Assembly (NCBI GenBank): GCA_030737835.1
Contig: JAUJYN010000025.1
Location: 1,054,001 to 1,118,000, forward strand
Reading direction: 5' to 3'
DNA from: Acorus gramineus
Lineage: Eukaryota; Streptophyta; Magnoliopsida; Acorales; Acoraceae
Length of the DNA stretch: 64,000 bases
Position numbers and translations under genes: made by a program. Shown piece by piece: positions 33,901-45,964 of this stretch. Numbering within the stretch: the stretch's first letter is position 1; each line of letters starts with the position of its first letter. Below the pieces are notes generated by a model. The model worked only from the letters and a program-made list of their open reading frames with translations. It had not been told where the DNA came from and did not search any database.

Positions 33901-36900
33901 TGTCACGCTCAAGGGCGGCCGTCCCCGAGACGTGGCAATAATAAAATATCTGCTATCAATACCCTAGGCCAATAAAGACTCCAACAACAACACACAATGT
34001 GGCAAAGCAAGGATAATGATAACTGACTGAAAAGCGAAACATTAATATATAACCTGTGTCACATGCACGATTTAACCTGTCCTGTGAGAGCCAAGTCTAG
34101 ACCAAAGAAGATACAACCTGTGTCACATGCACGATTTACAATATATACAATGACTTTAGGACTGCTGACAGCCTCGCACTCGCCACCCGCCGGAAGAACG
34201 CTCCACGCCCATAAGACCACGCCACAGGAAAGCTCCAGCTCCACGCCCAACACTGCCCCTAAAAAGAAACAGTATGCGAGGGGTGAGCTACAAGCTCAGT
34301 GAGTGGCTGCAAACCAATCACCATACAACAGTTAAATACTAAAGCAATTTCCTTTCAAGGAAAACATGGGTGGAAACCCATGGATAACACGGTCACACGG
34401 CGGCGTGACCAACCTCACCCTCACCCTCACTCCCGGAGAGAGACTCTTGGGACTTTTGGGGAGAGACCATACCGTTGGTCGAGGAGACCCGGGATTACTG
34501 GTCTACACAACACTACTGGATCATCTACATTGGGATAACTGCCCAACGATGTCTTTGAACATCGATACGAGACCGGACCCAACAACTATGGGAACGGACG
34601 AACAACGAATGGGTCACGCGGAGACGTGTCTTCACCTCATCCTCACCCTCACTCTCGGAGGGAGACTCTTGGGACTTTTGGAAGAGACTTAGACTGCTCT
34701 ACACCCTTGGTCCACCGGTAGCCCTTTCCCCACGTAGCCTCTACCTGGTATACTCCCACAATCAGTACGCTTCCGAACGCATCGGTAGTACCTACGGATG
34801 GGAGCCCTCTGTCAGGACAGCTTTTCCAACGCCGGGGAGTTCCTACATCGGATCCAACGAAGGGGAGAACGATTCCACGCTCGCAATATCATTCATTAGC
34901 CCTCTCTCGGGTAGCCTCTACCTGGTACACTCCCATGATCAGTACGCTCTTGAACGCATCGGTGGTACTTATGGATGGGAGCCCTCTGTTAGGAGAGCTA
35001 CAACCCGGGCCTCTTCAACACGGACGACATTGGGAGTAAACATTCCATGTTCGCAAAGCGAACCCAATGGAAAATAACTACTCTCGATAATCACTTATCG
35101 AGATATCGAATACTACTGTACTCCCACACCATTGCGTCGCTCAGACACAAGGGGGGGGGGTGTCACGCCCCAACTACCGGCTTAACAATCCGATAAGATA
35201 ATGAATTCTCCTGAATTCCAAACCAGTGCATCGCTCGGATGCACGGGGCGATTACATCGCTAGCGCTCTAACTAATAAGGTACAACCCGACAGCGGCTCA
35301 TATCCACGCCTATCCCAGATAGGCCTATCAGTTTTTAACAGACGCATATAAATATATCCAGGAGAATTTTATATCTAGCTATGTGCATGAACCATATGCA
35401 CAATTATCTAATAATTATAGGGACACTCCCTAACATGGATTTACATCATAATAAATCATACAACATGCATACATGTCATTAGTCACATAAGCACACAAGG
35501 CCTAACTTAAGCATGCGTTGGATATCGCCAACTTAAAAGAAAGGGTCAAGCGCGATCTCGCGCACTAACAGGTGCATGCCAATATTCCAAACGAACCTGA
35601 GTCGAGTAGGAAATCGCGTCTACTTACTCAGTTCGTTCAGAGGGAGAGGGCGAGAGAGATCATCATCTCATGAAGCTGGTCATAGCTTTGCCCCATTAGC
35701 ATGGGCGCAACAATTACACCACGCCCTCGAGTCTTATCGCAAGGGAATATTAGGTAGGTGCCCGTTATTAACCCAAACTTAATCATGTTCGATTTCCAAT
35801 TAATATGGTGGGAGTAGTATTACAATACCACCTATGGCATGCTATATTCTATACATCCATACACGCTTACAAAATACATGCCTATACTAGAGGGGCGCAT
35901 GCAACACAATCATTCATACATGGATACAATACATGTATATAAGCCTAGCATGCAAGATCTACATATTATAGCTTAAGCCTGGCCATACTACTTATCTAGA
36001 CAAGTAGTATAGCTAGGGGGCCGCATCGATGCGCGACGCGCGACCACACGCGTTGAGCGCATCCCGAGGGGGGGGGGGGGATTGGATCGAACCACTCACC
36101 GATACCCAGATCGCCGCGCGTCCGGTCTACGAGATCTGCAAAACACAACCAATGATCCATAATTAAATTATGGAACCTCCTATCACACATATAAGCTTAC
36201 TTCATGAAAACCCTAACCCCTGATACTTCCATATTATCACCCAAGACACATGCAACCAACTCCTTGACACTCAACCAAGCAAAACTGCTAAACCTGCTGC
36301 AACCAGCCCTACTAATTGGTCTTCACAGCACCCAATACACTTCCCAAAATTATGAAATAAATCATGCACATTCTATGATATTCTGGGATCATAAGCCATG
36401 AAGACATTAGAACCTAATTGTGCCTCTACAAGCCCGAAACAAATCATTTCCCGAAGCAGGTCAATTCCTACGCGAATCTGGACAGGTCATTCAAAACTGG
36501 TTCTAACTTACACCACAGATATCATAATGACCCCAAATTTCATATATAACATCTAGACACATAGCTGATCAAATCATAAGAAGACATAATCCTAAAAATA
36601 TACCTCTAAATACTAGATTCACTGAGATCTTTAAAAGACAGTGTGCTGCCTTACCAAAACAGGGGAAGGGAAATGGGGAGATGCGGGGTTCTCGACACAC
36701 CCACGACCACCTCTACCACCACCACCACTACCACCACCTCATCAGCCACTCCACCAGCCTTCCTTGGCTGAAAACAGGGGGGGGGGGGAAGGCATGAGAA
36801 GGAGCTAATGAGAAGAGAAACAACAACAACAACTACAACACCCAAAGCTTGCACACACATACCTTTCTCTTTTCCTTTTAATGTTTCTTCTTCTCCTTCT

Positions 36901-37451
36901 TGTTCTTCTTTTATTTAACACAAAAAAAAAACAAAGAAAACCAGGGAGTGAAGGAGAGAGTGAGAGGGAGAGGATGAGAAGGGGACGCCCACCTATAGTG
37001 TACACACACACACACACACACACTCACACACACATTCTTCATTAAATGTGAAAAAAGGGGGTGGTTGGGGGATTGACTTTGAGTCAACCCAACCAAACTA
37101 CCAAACAAAAACCCTTGACTAGTCAAAGGTCATCTTTGACTAGTCAAGGTCTTCGTTGACCCGGTCAAAGTCACCCTTTGACAATCCAAAATCGATCAAA
37201 ACCTGGATACGATTCGGAACTGCAAAATTTTCTAAAACGTTACCGGAATTCGATGAAATTTTTATGGGTAGTACTAAACGGTACCAGGACCCATAATATG
37301 TAGTCAGATTTTCAATCAGAGTACTCTAACTCCCGCAGGTGGCTAAAAGCCAAAATTTTAGCGGCTCCGATCAAAAAATTAAAAAGGCCCTGAATGACCT
37401 AGAAGTGACCAAGGCTTAACCGAAATGGCTCCAAATGACACAAGCATAACA
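33901..37451 (-). repeat. Element I 3' LTR (complete, 3551 bp)
   Basis: On the minus strand runs from TGTTATGCTTGTGTCATTTGG (37451) to the end at 33901. The mini-exon of 36 nt lies near 36100-36140 between TTTTGCAG and GTGAGTGG. Also contains a G/C homopolymer (36067-36080), a CA microsatellite (37004-37033), a G-run (36777-36788) and an internal LTR-end-like TGTCACGCCCC at 35161. Preceded on the minus strand by a polypurine tract. Confidence 0.92.
37073..37182 (-). promoter_or_regulatory. Dense W-box cluster in Element I U3
   Basis: Nine TTGAC/GTCAA cores in 110 bp, several as facing pairs (TTGACTAGTCAA twice). Expected target of WRKY factors; activity is inferred. Confidence 0.6.
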
Positions 37452-37464
37452 TTCTCCCCCCTTA
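37452..37464 (-). other. Polypurine tract of Element I
   Basis: Minus strand AAGGGGGGAGAA immediately before the LTR start. Confidence 0.88.
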
Positions 37465-37465
37465 G

Positions 37466-38078
37466 GAAATTTAGTCCTCGAAATTTAAGGAAACCCAAAG
37501 GGAAGACCGCATATAGCAAGTATCTCGCATAGACCTTTTGCTCCCAAGTGGTCCATGCACCAGTCTGGCGCTACCGACACACTCTAATCAAAAGAACGGT
37601 CTTAGCGTGGAGCCTCTTCTCATGTTGGTCCTTGACCTCGATCCACTGCTCCACGAACGACAAATCCAGCTCGAGGATGAGACGGTCGAACGGAGTGACA
37701 TGAGCAGGATCTTGGACATAACGCCTCGGCCATGAGACAAGGACGACGTCGTGGGCATGAGCCAGCTGTGGGGGAAAGGCTACATGACAAGCCACCTCCC
37801 CAATCCACTCAATAACGAGAAACAGTCCCATTAAAGAGCCAACTCAGCTTGCCCCGAACGTCGAAACATAGGATGCCCTTAAACTGGGACACCTTCACGA
37901 AAACATGGTCGCCAAACCCAAAGGTAAGCATCCTGGCGACGATGACCTGCGTAGCCCTTTTGTCGGTTCTGGGAGGTGCGGATGCACACATGAACCAACC
38001 TGGCCACTGCAAGGTCAAATAAATAATATGTGGCCCTCCAACTGGCGCTCCTCAACCGTACCAACACAAGGGAGGTAT
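37466..38078 (-). pseudogene. pol: Integrase C-terminal part and chromodomain remnant
   Basis: Minus-strand similarity to 12480-12890: FDVRGKLSWLFNG, PPQLAHAHDVV, YVQDPAHVTPFDRLILELD, SFVEQWIEVKDQHEKRL. Frame changes near 37735 and 37830, and the end of the chromodomain is degraded. The same remnant, with the same lesions, is in Element II (56356-56653 and 59399-59725). It is separated from the integrase core by the solo LTR complex. Confidence 0.88.
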
Positions 38079-41000
38079 AAAACTGTTATATATGTGTCAC
38101 TTTTTGCCTTCTGGTCACCATTGGAGCATTCTGGCAGTTTTTCAACTTTTCTTTTTTTCGATCGGAACCGCTAAAATTTTGAACTTTTGGCTATCATCAT
38201 GAGCTTGAGAACTCCGATTGAAAATCTAACTGCACATTATGTGTCCTGGTGCCATTTCAAGCCACTCACGAAAATTTCATCGAATTCCGGTAACGTTCAG
38301 AATTTCACAGTTCCGAATCGTATCCGATTTTGAACAAGCAAAAAGTCATTGGGAGACTTGACCAAGTCAAAGATGACTTTGACCAAGTCAAGTTTGACCC
38401 TTGACTTGGTCAATTGGTTTTGTTTGTTAGTGTGGTTGGGTTGACTAGGGTCAAAGTTCACCTAAACCTAATTAACCCTAAGTGTAAGTGAGTGTGTGTG
38501 TGTGGGGTGTGTGTGTGGGTGACTTAATGTCCACGCCCACCTATAGTTCCTTCTATTCATCTTCTTCTCCATCTCTCTCAAGCTCTCACAAACCTCTCAC
38601 CCCTTCTCTTTATTTCCACCATTTGATCTAGTTAGAGTGGAAGAAAAGAAAAACCCTAGAAGGAGAAAAGCTTGGTAAGGACCCGATCTATCTTTCCATG
38701 GTGTTAGATTTGTGTTTCCCTTTGTTTGACCTCCTCTCATGGCACCTTTTCTCCTCTGTTTTCAGCCCCTTTTTGGCTGAGAAGGGGCTTGGTGGTGGTG
38801 GCTTTGGTGGTGGCGTTTCGGTGCGCAAAGAGCAACCGATTTTCCCTCCCTTCCTTTCCTCTCTTTGGGTGAGCTTTCCTCCTCCCTTTTTCTTGTTTAG
38901 ATGTTTGTTTAGGAGGTGATATGGGGTAAGCATGGTATATATGAGTGTTTGGGGTGTGGGAGGGCTGAGGGAGGTGGTGGGGTGGGCTCGGGCGCGAGTA
39001 CTGACTCATCCGCGCGCGTGCGCGCGAGTCTGGCGCATAGGTAGTGCAGGCGCGTGCAGTCGGGCGCGCTGGGGGCGTGCACGCGTACGCGCGGATGTGC
39101 GTGCGGAGTGCTGCGGGGGGAGCGCAGTGCGCGCAGTGCGTGCGGGTGTGCGCGCGAGGTGCTGCGCTGGGGCGCAGTGCACGCGGGTGCACCCGGGGCT
39201 GGACGCACTGTTATATATGTGTCACTTTTTGCCTTCTGGTAACCATTGGAGCATTTTGGCAGTTTTTGAGTTTTTTTTCATTTTTCGATCGGAACCGCTA
39301 AAATTTTGGACTGTTAGCTATCGTCCTGTGTTTGAGGACTCCGATTGAAAATCTAACTGCATATTATGTGTCCTGGTGCCATTTAAGGTCTCTCACGAAA
39401 ATTTCATCGAATTCTGGTACGTTTCAGAATTTTACAGTTCCGGGGCGTATCCGGGTTTTGACCGAGCGAGAAGTCATTGGGAGAGTTGACTCGGTCAAAG
39501 TGGGCCCATGACTTGGTCAACCCTTTTTGTTTTTTTGTGTGGTTGGGTTGACCCAAGTCAAATCCCACTTAAAACCCACTTAAACCTAATTAATCAAGCC
39601 TTAACCCTAGTTAACCCTAATTAAAGGGGTGTTTACTTATTTAAGTGAGTAGGAAAAGTTGCCCTCCACTATTCATCTTCTTCTCCAATTGATTTTCTCT
39701 CTCCCCTCTCTCTTTTTCTTGATTTTGAGCTAGTTAGAGTGCTTGAAATCAAAAACACAAAGAATAGAAAGGTTAGATCCCATCCCGATCTATCTACCGG
39801 TGGTTTCGGATTCGAATTCCGGTGTGTTTAGCCCCTCTTCACCCCTCTCTTTTCTCCTCAGATTTCAGCCCCTTTGAAGGTGGGAAGAGGCCTTGGTGGT
39901 GGAGGGCTTTGGGGAGGCGTTTTGGTGCACGAAGAGCTCCCGGTTCCCTTCTCTTCCTCTCCTTTCCTTGGGTAAGGCTTCTTTCCTTCCTTTTCTTGTT
40001 TAGATGCATGTTAGGGGGTGTATTTGGGTGTGTGGTGGCGGTTGGTGGCTGTGGGTGGTGGTTAGGGGCGGTCGGAGGCCATTGGTGGCCGGATAGACGA
40101 GGTAGGGTGGCTCGGGCAGGGTGGTTGTTTGTCCCGGGCAGGTTGGCAGCACAGGCAGCAAGCAGCGCAGCAGGCTAAGCGCGCGTGCGCGTGCGCGCGG
40201 ACGTGAACGCGGGTGTGCGCTCGGGTGGAGCTGGAGGGCGTGTGCTGGGCGCGGGTGCTGGACGCTGGGCGCTGGACGCTGGACGCTGGTCGTGGGCGAT
40301 GGGGCGCTGCGCGCAGGGCGCCGTGCGGGAGCGTGCGTGCGGACCGCTGCGCAGAGGCGCAGGCGTGCTGTGCGCGCGCGGCGAGGCGAGGCGGTGGTGC
40401 GCGCGGGGTGCGCACGGGGCGAGGCACGAGGGCGCAGGGTGTACGGGTGTGCACGCGGGTTGCTGCGCTGGGGGCGCAGTGAGCACGCGGTGCACCCGGG
40501 GAGCTCGGCGGCGTGTCCTGGCATGCGGGCAGGGGCTCGGCAGGGCGCCTGGGTGCACGGGCTGGGGCACGGCGGTGCATCCGGGGGCGGGTGGCCGTGC
40601 GGGTGGTTGCCGTGGGTGCGAGAGTGAGTCGGGGTGCTCGGGCTAGCGTGCGTACGGGCCGTATGTACGTTTGCCCGAGTGTTGGGTATTTTTAGTGTAT
40701 TTTTGGTGTATTTGTGTATTTTACTCACCAAGTTGATTACCCTGTCTTGCAGATCTTGACGGACGGTCGCGCGACGACCCGGCTACCGGTGAGTGGGACA
40801 ACCCAACCCAGTTGAGAGGCGCTATATGCACTTGGGCGTATAACGTCCTCCCCTGGGGCAGCATAATTAATATTAACTGATTAATATGTAATCTGTGCAA
40901 GCATGATTAGTGTGTAGAATGCATGCCACCCTAGACTTTGTATGTTAGGGACTTGCACCCTTAGGATATGTGTAAGAGCCGTGCATCCTGTCACCTTGTT

Positions 41001-43854
41001 ATCATGCTAGGAAAGCCTCGACCTATGCATGCGACCTATTAGTTTGATTTATTTAATTAAATGCAAACTCATTATATTTAGCATGCCTTAGGGAATATTA
41101 ACGGGCCTTGCGTGGTCAACATTGAGACCCGGGCTAGGGTACTCCGTGTTCCTTGTTTGGTTGGCGGGATGTCCTATATCGGGACCTCAGGTTGCCCTCC
41201 CAAGGTTTCTTTTGCCTATTATTATTTTATATGATTCCCCGCATCCTGGTTATGCGCGCTGGAGGAATTATGAAGAATTCAAGACATTAGAGTTATTGAG
41301 ATGTGTTGTCGGCAGATCCGAGTGGATCATATGCGTATGGATGGGCTGTTCTGTTCCCTTAGTTGGATCGTGTAGATACTGCCCCGGCGTTAGAAAGGCT
41401 GTCCCGTGCAGGGGCTCCCATCAGTAGGCACCTCCTGATTTGGGACGGACTGTGCTGAATGTGGGGGTGGCCAAACGGCCTACGGAGTGGGGAGAGACTA
41501 TCGGTGGACCAAGGGTGACCAACAGCCTAGTCAGCCCCAATATCCCATGTCACCATATTGAGGGGTGAGGGTGAGGGTGAGGTGGGCCGGCGATGTGGCG
41601 ACCCACTGGATTGTGTAAGGATGATTATCAGCCTATTAAGTCCCAACATCCTTTGTCACCTATTGAGGGGTGAGGGTGAGGGTGTGGTGGTTCGGCGATG
41701 TAACGAACCCCTGGATTTGTGTTGTTTATGCCACTTTGAGGCTAGTGACTTGATTAAATGTGGCTAATATAAACTGTGATGCATGGGTTGTGCTATTCAC
41801 TGAGCATGTGGCTCACCCCTCGCATAATATATTTCTTCAGTGATTACCGAGGCGGACTTGAAGGAGGAGCTTTCCAAGCGACTGCACCAGTAGCGGAGTA
41901 GCGCCATGTCCCTCGAGTTTTGAGGCCATCAGCATCCTTCCTTTTATTGTATGTATATATTTCTGTGCTTGGGCACCCAGTTTGGATTGTATTTGGATGT
42001 ATGTGTATATATTGGCTCTCACAGGACATATGATTATGTATCGAGTCTGTAAAGTGTTGTTGATTTACAGATTCAGTCTTTTTAGCTTTCTCTTTCTGTG
42101 TATACATCATGTCAGCCTCTTTGTTGTCTGTGTTGTCTTTTTAGCTGTTGTTTATGGTATATTATTGATCTCCTGTATTGACTGCTGATATCATGTATAC
42201 CCTTGCCGCGTCCCGGGGACGGCTGCCCTGGGGCGTGACACGCACGGTGCGCGCGAGCGCGCGCGAGCGCGCACGGCAGTGTGTCTGGGCGTGCGCGCAG
42301 GGGCGCGGTAGCGTGCCTGGACGCGCGGGCTGGGGTGCGGTAGTGCGTCCCGGGGCGCGGGCGTGCGTGCGTGCGTGCGTGCGCACCCGTGCGTGTGCGT
42401 GCGGGTGGCCGTGCGCATGGCTGCCGTGGGTGCGGGAGGATGTCGGGGCACTCGGGCTCGCGTGCGTGCGGGCCGTATGCATGCTTGTCCGAGTGTAGGG
42501 CATTTCTAGCGTATTTCTAGCGTATTTCTTATGTATTTGTGTAGATTACTCACCATTTTGATTTCCCATGTCTTGCAGATCTTGACGGGCGGTCATGCGA
42601 CGACCCGGGTATTGGTGAGTGGGACAATCCAACCCAGTAGGGAGGCGTTCGATGCACGTAGGCGTGCATTGCCCTCCCCTGGGGCACCATAGTTGCATAT
42701 TAGCTAGTATTAAATGTAAACTGTGCTATGCATGATCGTTCTGTTGTATCCATGCCCCCCTTAGACCTTGTATGCTAGGGATATGTGCCCTTATATGATG
42801 GATAGAGACCTATGCATCCTGATAGCATTTTTTTCATGCTAGGAAAGCCTCGACCTACGCATGTCTCCCATTTAGTTTAATTTATTTAAATCAAATGCGA
42901 GCTTATGATTATTAGCATGCCTTAGATAATATTATAACCTCGTTGTTATAATATGTGTCTCCCCGCATCTTAGTTATGCGCCCTGGAGGAATTCTGAAGA
43001 ATTCATGACATTAGTAGAGTTGCAATCGGTGTCGACGGATCCAAGAGGATCGTATCTGTGTGGGTAGGCTGTTTCTCTTCCCTTCGTTGGATCCGTGTAG
43101 GGACTCCTCAGTGTTAGACAGGCCGTCCTGACAGAGGGCTCCCATCTGTAGGCACCTCCGATGCGTCGGACTGTGCTGATCGTGGGAGTAGACCAGGCGA
43201 GCTACGGAGTGGAGGAGAGACTATCGGTGGACCAAGGGTGATTAACAGCCTAGTCAGTCCCAAAAGACCATGTCACCAGCTTGAGGGTGAGGGTGAGGGT
43301 GTGGTGGGTTGGCGATGTAGCGACCCATTGGATTGTGTAGTTACTGCCACTTAGTGGCTATAATTTATTTGAGGTTAATATGAATTGTGATGCATGGGTT
43401 GTGCTATTCACTGAGCGTGTGGCTCACCCCTCGCATATATTTTTTCTCCAGTTATATCTGAGTCGGATCTGAAGGAGGAGCTCCCCGAGGCACATCAGCA
43501 GTAGCGGAGCAGCGTCACGTTCTGCGTGTGAGAGGCCATCAGCATCCCCCTTTGATTGTATGTATTGTATTCCATGCTTGGGCACACGTTTGTATTATAT
43601 TTGGATGTCGTGTATATATATTGGCTCTCACAGGATAGTTGATTATGTATCAGGTCTGTAATATGTCTTTTGAATTACAGGCTCAGTCTTTTAGCTTCCG
43701 CTATTTGTGTATATATTATGTCAGCCTCATTGTTGTCTGTGTTGTCATTTTTGATGTTGTTTAGAGTATATTATTGACCTCCTGTATAGACTGCTGATAT
43801 CATATATACCATTGCCGCGCCTCGGAGACGGCCGCCCTGGGGCGTGACAAAAAC
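38079..43854 (+). mobile_element. Outer solo LTR, short family-A form (38084-43849), target duplication AAAAC
   Basis: TGTTATATATGTG at 38084, GGGGCGTGACA ending 43849; AAAAC at 38079-38083 and 43850-43854. Without the inner insertion it is about 2.73 kb, matching the solo LTR at 56654. The uninterrupted target, GGTATAAAACTACGCC, is still present in Element II near 59709-59724. It lies antisense to Element I. Confidence 0.95.
39204..42245 (+). mobile_element. Inner solo LTR, family A (39209-42240), target duplication CGCAC
   Basis: 3032 bp from TGTTATATATGTG to GGGGCGTGACA, with CGCAC at 39204-39208 and 42241-42245. Inserted in the CpG-rich tract of the outer solo LTR. CpG-rich tract 40170-40620, mini-exon near 40753, two VNTR units (41528-41700), last exon with TAG around 41840-41893. 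Confidence 0.96.
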
Positions 43855-44400
43855 TGCGCCTGTAGAGTGCCTTTCACAGATCCATCAAGATGCTCGAATG
43901 GCAGTCGTCTTGCAGGCATAACCCAACCAAATGGGTGGGGCCTCACCCAACTGCCCTCATCATCGAGCACGCAGGCACTTAGCATGTCCTCCAAGGTCTG
44001 AATCATCCTCTTTGTCTGGCTGTCCATCGGCGATGAAACGCTATACTTAAATGGAGGCTCGCGCCAAAGCCTGCCAAGGCTGTGCCACAACCTCAAAGTA
44101 ACCCTCGCGTCTCAACCGAAAATAGCGCCGACTGGAGTGCCATGAAGATGAACAATCGCGAAGGTGAAAACCCACGTCAAGGCGTCCAGAGACTCAATCA
44201 GTTGGATAGGGAGGGAAGCGCGGACTTAGTTAGTCGGTCAATGATCACCTAGACGGCGTCGTGACCCGAACGTGACATTAGCGAGTCCGCAACAATCCCT
44301 GATAACCCACTCCCACGTCCACTGAGGAATCTTGATGGACTGACGCTTTCCACTCACTGATGATTCTCAAACTTTGCCTGAGGGCTTGCCAACCTGGGGA
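43855..44400 (-). pseudogene. pol: Integrase core remnant, Element I
   Basis: Minus-strand match to about 11810-12300: a degraded DFVSGL/DRLTKSA region, HGTPVGA, then [14 protein letters not shown] around the third catalytic residue. Frameshifts (WREPPFKYSVSS replaces the usual segment) and stops are shared with Element II (59726-60270). Directly adjoins RT remnant; RNase H and the HHCC finger are deleted. Confidence 0.85.
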
Positions 44401-44429
44401 AACAAGGTCGCCCATATCGCCTTTTCATC

Positions 44430-44740
44430 GCACCACAGCAATCTCAATGAAGACTACCCCAAAGTAGTCCACGGAAGCCCAATAAAACTTTTGAGATCCA
44501 CGAAGGCATCCGGCGCATTCATCAACCCCGACGGCAGTACTTAAAACTCGCAGTGCCCGAAATGGTCACGAAAAGCCATCTACGGGATGTCTAACTCCTG
44601 GATCTCCAACTTGTGGTACCCTTGTGCGAAGATTGATCTAACAGAAGACACTCGCTCCCAGAGCTGGTCAAATAGATCATCAATTCACAGCAAGGGTAAT
44701 TGATCTTCTACCTCCACGGGGAGATCAAAACAACACCACG
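44430..44740 (-). pseudogene. pol: RT remnant, Element I
   Basis: Minus-strand nucleotide similarity to 10310-10560 (GATGATCTATTTGACCAGCT, then the TTCGTGACCATTTCGGGCAC and GGGTTGATGAATGCGCCGG segments). Frames are broken and the FIDD catalytic box is not intact. Equivalent remnant in Element II at 60290-60600. Confidence 0.8.
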
Positions 44741-45029
44741 AACAATTAAGTCCAGATTCTACTCCTCGAGCATGGCTGGCGCTCATGATGACACTTACAC
44801 ACTTGGTAAGCCGCTCAACCGCACTTAATCCACAAGACACGCAATAAGGGGTCGTCGAACCTCAACAATGCCTATGCGACGTCATCTATCTGATAGGGCG
44901 GTTGAGTCCCATCACGAACGTTAGCATCGCGTCTCCTCATTTGCGACCAATGTGGGGCAAAACGCGACAGTATCCACAACTGTGCTTCACATGCCACCAG
45001 AGATAGGTCGCTCAACTATAACCATTGGA
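44741..45029 (-). other. Unassigned interior of Element I
   Basis: No frame or motif recognised. Matches Element II at about 60600-60890 closely, so it belongs to the shared non-autonomous interior, probably decayed RT or protease. Confidence 0.5.
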
Positions 45030-45570
45030 ACTCCAGCATCCTGCACTCCATGGGCAGATTCATCACAGGGAGTCCACGCTCTCGACATCATCCAGTAGCA
45101 CTCTCCCGGTGTGGCCTCTACCTGGTAGCCTCCCAAGCCCGCTATCTCTGCCATATGGGCGCACCAACAAGCATAGCATCTGGGAGCACCTCACAGGGCT
45201 CTGGCCTCATCCGGGCAGCTACAACGCACAATGATATATCGAAGCGACTCCAGATGCCACTATGGAACCCAGTCCACAAGCAATCGCCCACCAAGATGCA
45301 ATAGGATGTAGCCAATCCCGATCGTATGCATCACCACTCGCTACAGCACCTTCCAAGTGAGAGGAAAAATCCATCATCAATTTGATGCTTCAAAGGTATT
45401 CCTTGACTGGGAAAAGAACCTTGGCAAGGCACTATGAGGGCCCGATATAGGATATCCCGACAACCAAACAAGGAACACAGAGTACCCTAGCCCGGGTCTC
45501 AACGATGACCCCGCAAGGCCCCTTAATCCTGAGTAGGAAGGCTGGAAGAAGACATCATCCCTTAATGAGC
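45030..45570 (-). repeat. LTR-derived boxes inside Element I
   Basis: Minus-strand 45570-45390 matches the family-A box (GACCCGGGCTAGGGTAC, CCTATATCGGGCCCTCA) and the flanks of 5215-5400. Minus-strand 45220-45060 resembles the B-type box with ACCAGGTAGAGGCCAC. Both also occur between gag and RT of the first element (4640-5408), but in the opposite order. Confidence 0.72.
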
Positions 45571-45779
45571 AATACGCCACATCCTCAACACTTGAAACTG
45601 GCGTCGCACGCGAACTCCATGGTTACCAGCAATACCGATGCACAGGAAAGAGCTCCATTATCGAGACGCAATCCATACCTTAGAAATTGCGACCAATTCA
45701 TCACTATCATACTACTGGGCTGGAATCTCCTACCCAAGCCTTAATCCCGCAACAAGGGATCCAACAACTGACCCTGTTC

Positions 45780-45850
45780 AGTCGACCCAGTCGACAACTT
45801 AAGGGTGGGTCCAGGGGGTCACGTCCACGTCAACGGATGCGAGGAGGCAT
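45780..45850 (-). pseudogene. gag: gag stub, Element I
   Basis: The minus-strand start ATGCCTCCTCG (45850 downwards) after the GGTTGCTGAC leader matches the gag starts at 3276 and 8123, but after four codons it loses the gag frame and reaches a stop. Capsid and zinc knuckle are gone. Confidence 0.75.
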
Positions 45851-45947
45851 GTCAGCAACCTAAGATAACTTCTAAAACAAGAGTACTCAGATGACTATCC
45901 TACAACTCATCATCTATACGACTAGACTTAGGCTCTGACAGGACCAA

Positions 45948-45959
45948 GCTTTGATACCA
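45948..45959 (-). other. Primer-binding site, Element I
   Basis: Minus strand TGGTATCAAAGC, five bases after the LTR end at 45965; one change from the consensus TGGTATCAGAGC. Confidence 0.88.
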
Positions 45960-45964
45960 ACTTT

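Noticed and set aside
35161-35175. LTR boundary at the internal TGTCACGCCCC
   Set aside because: The LTR continues uninterrupted on both sides and the same internal motif is in the sister LTR (47253); no primer site or duplication adjoins it.
36651-37126. Hydrophobic Val/Ser-rich frames on the minus strand
   Set aside because: They come from ACC/CA microsatellites in the LTR leader.
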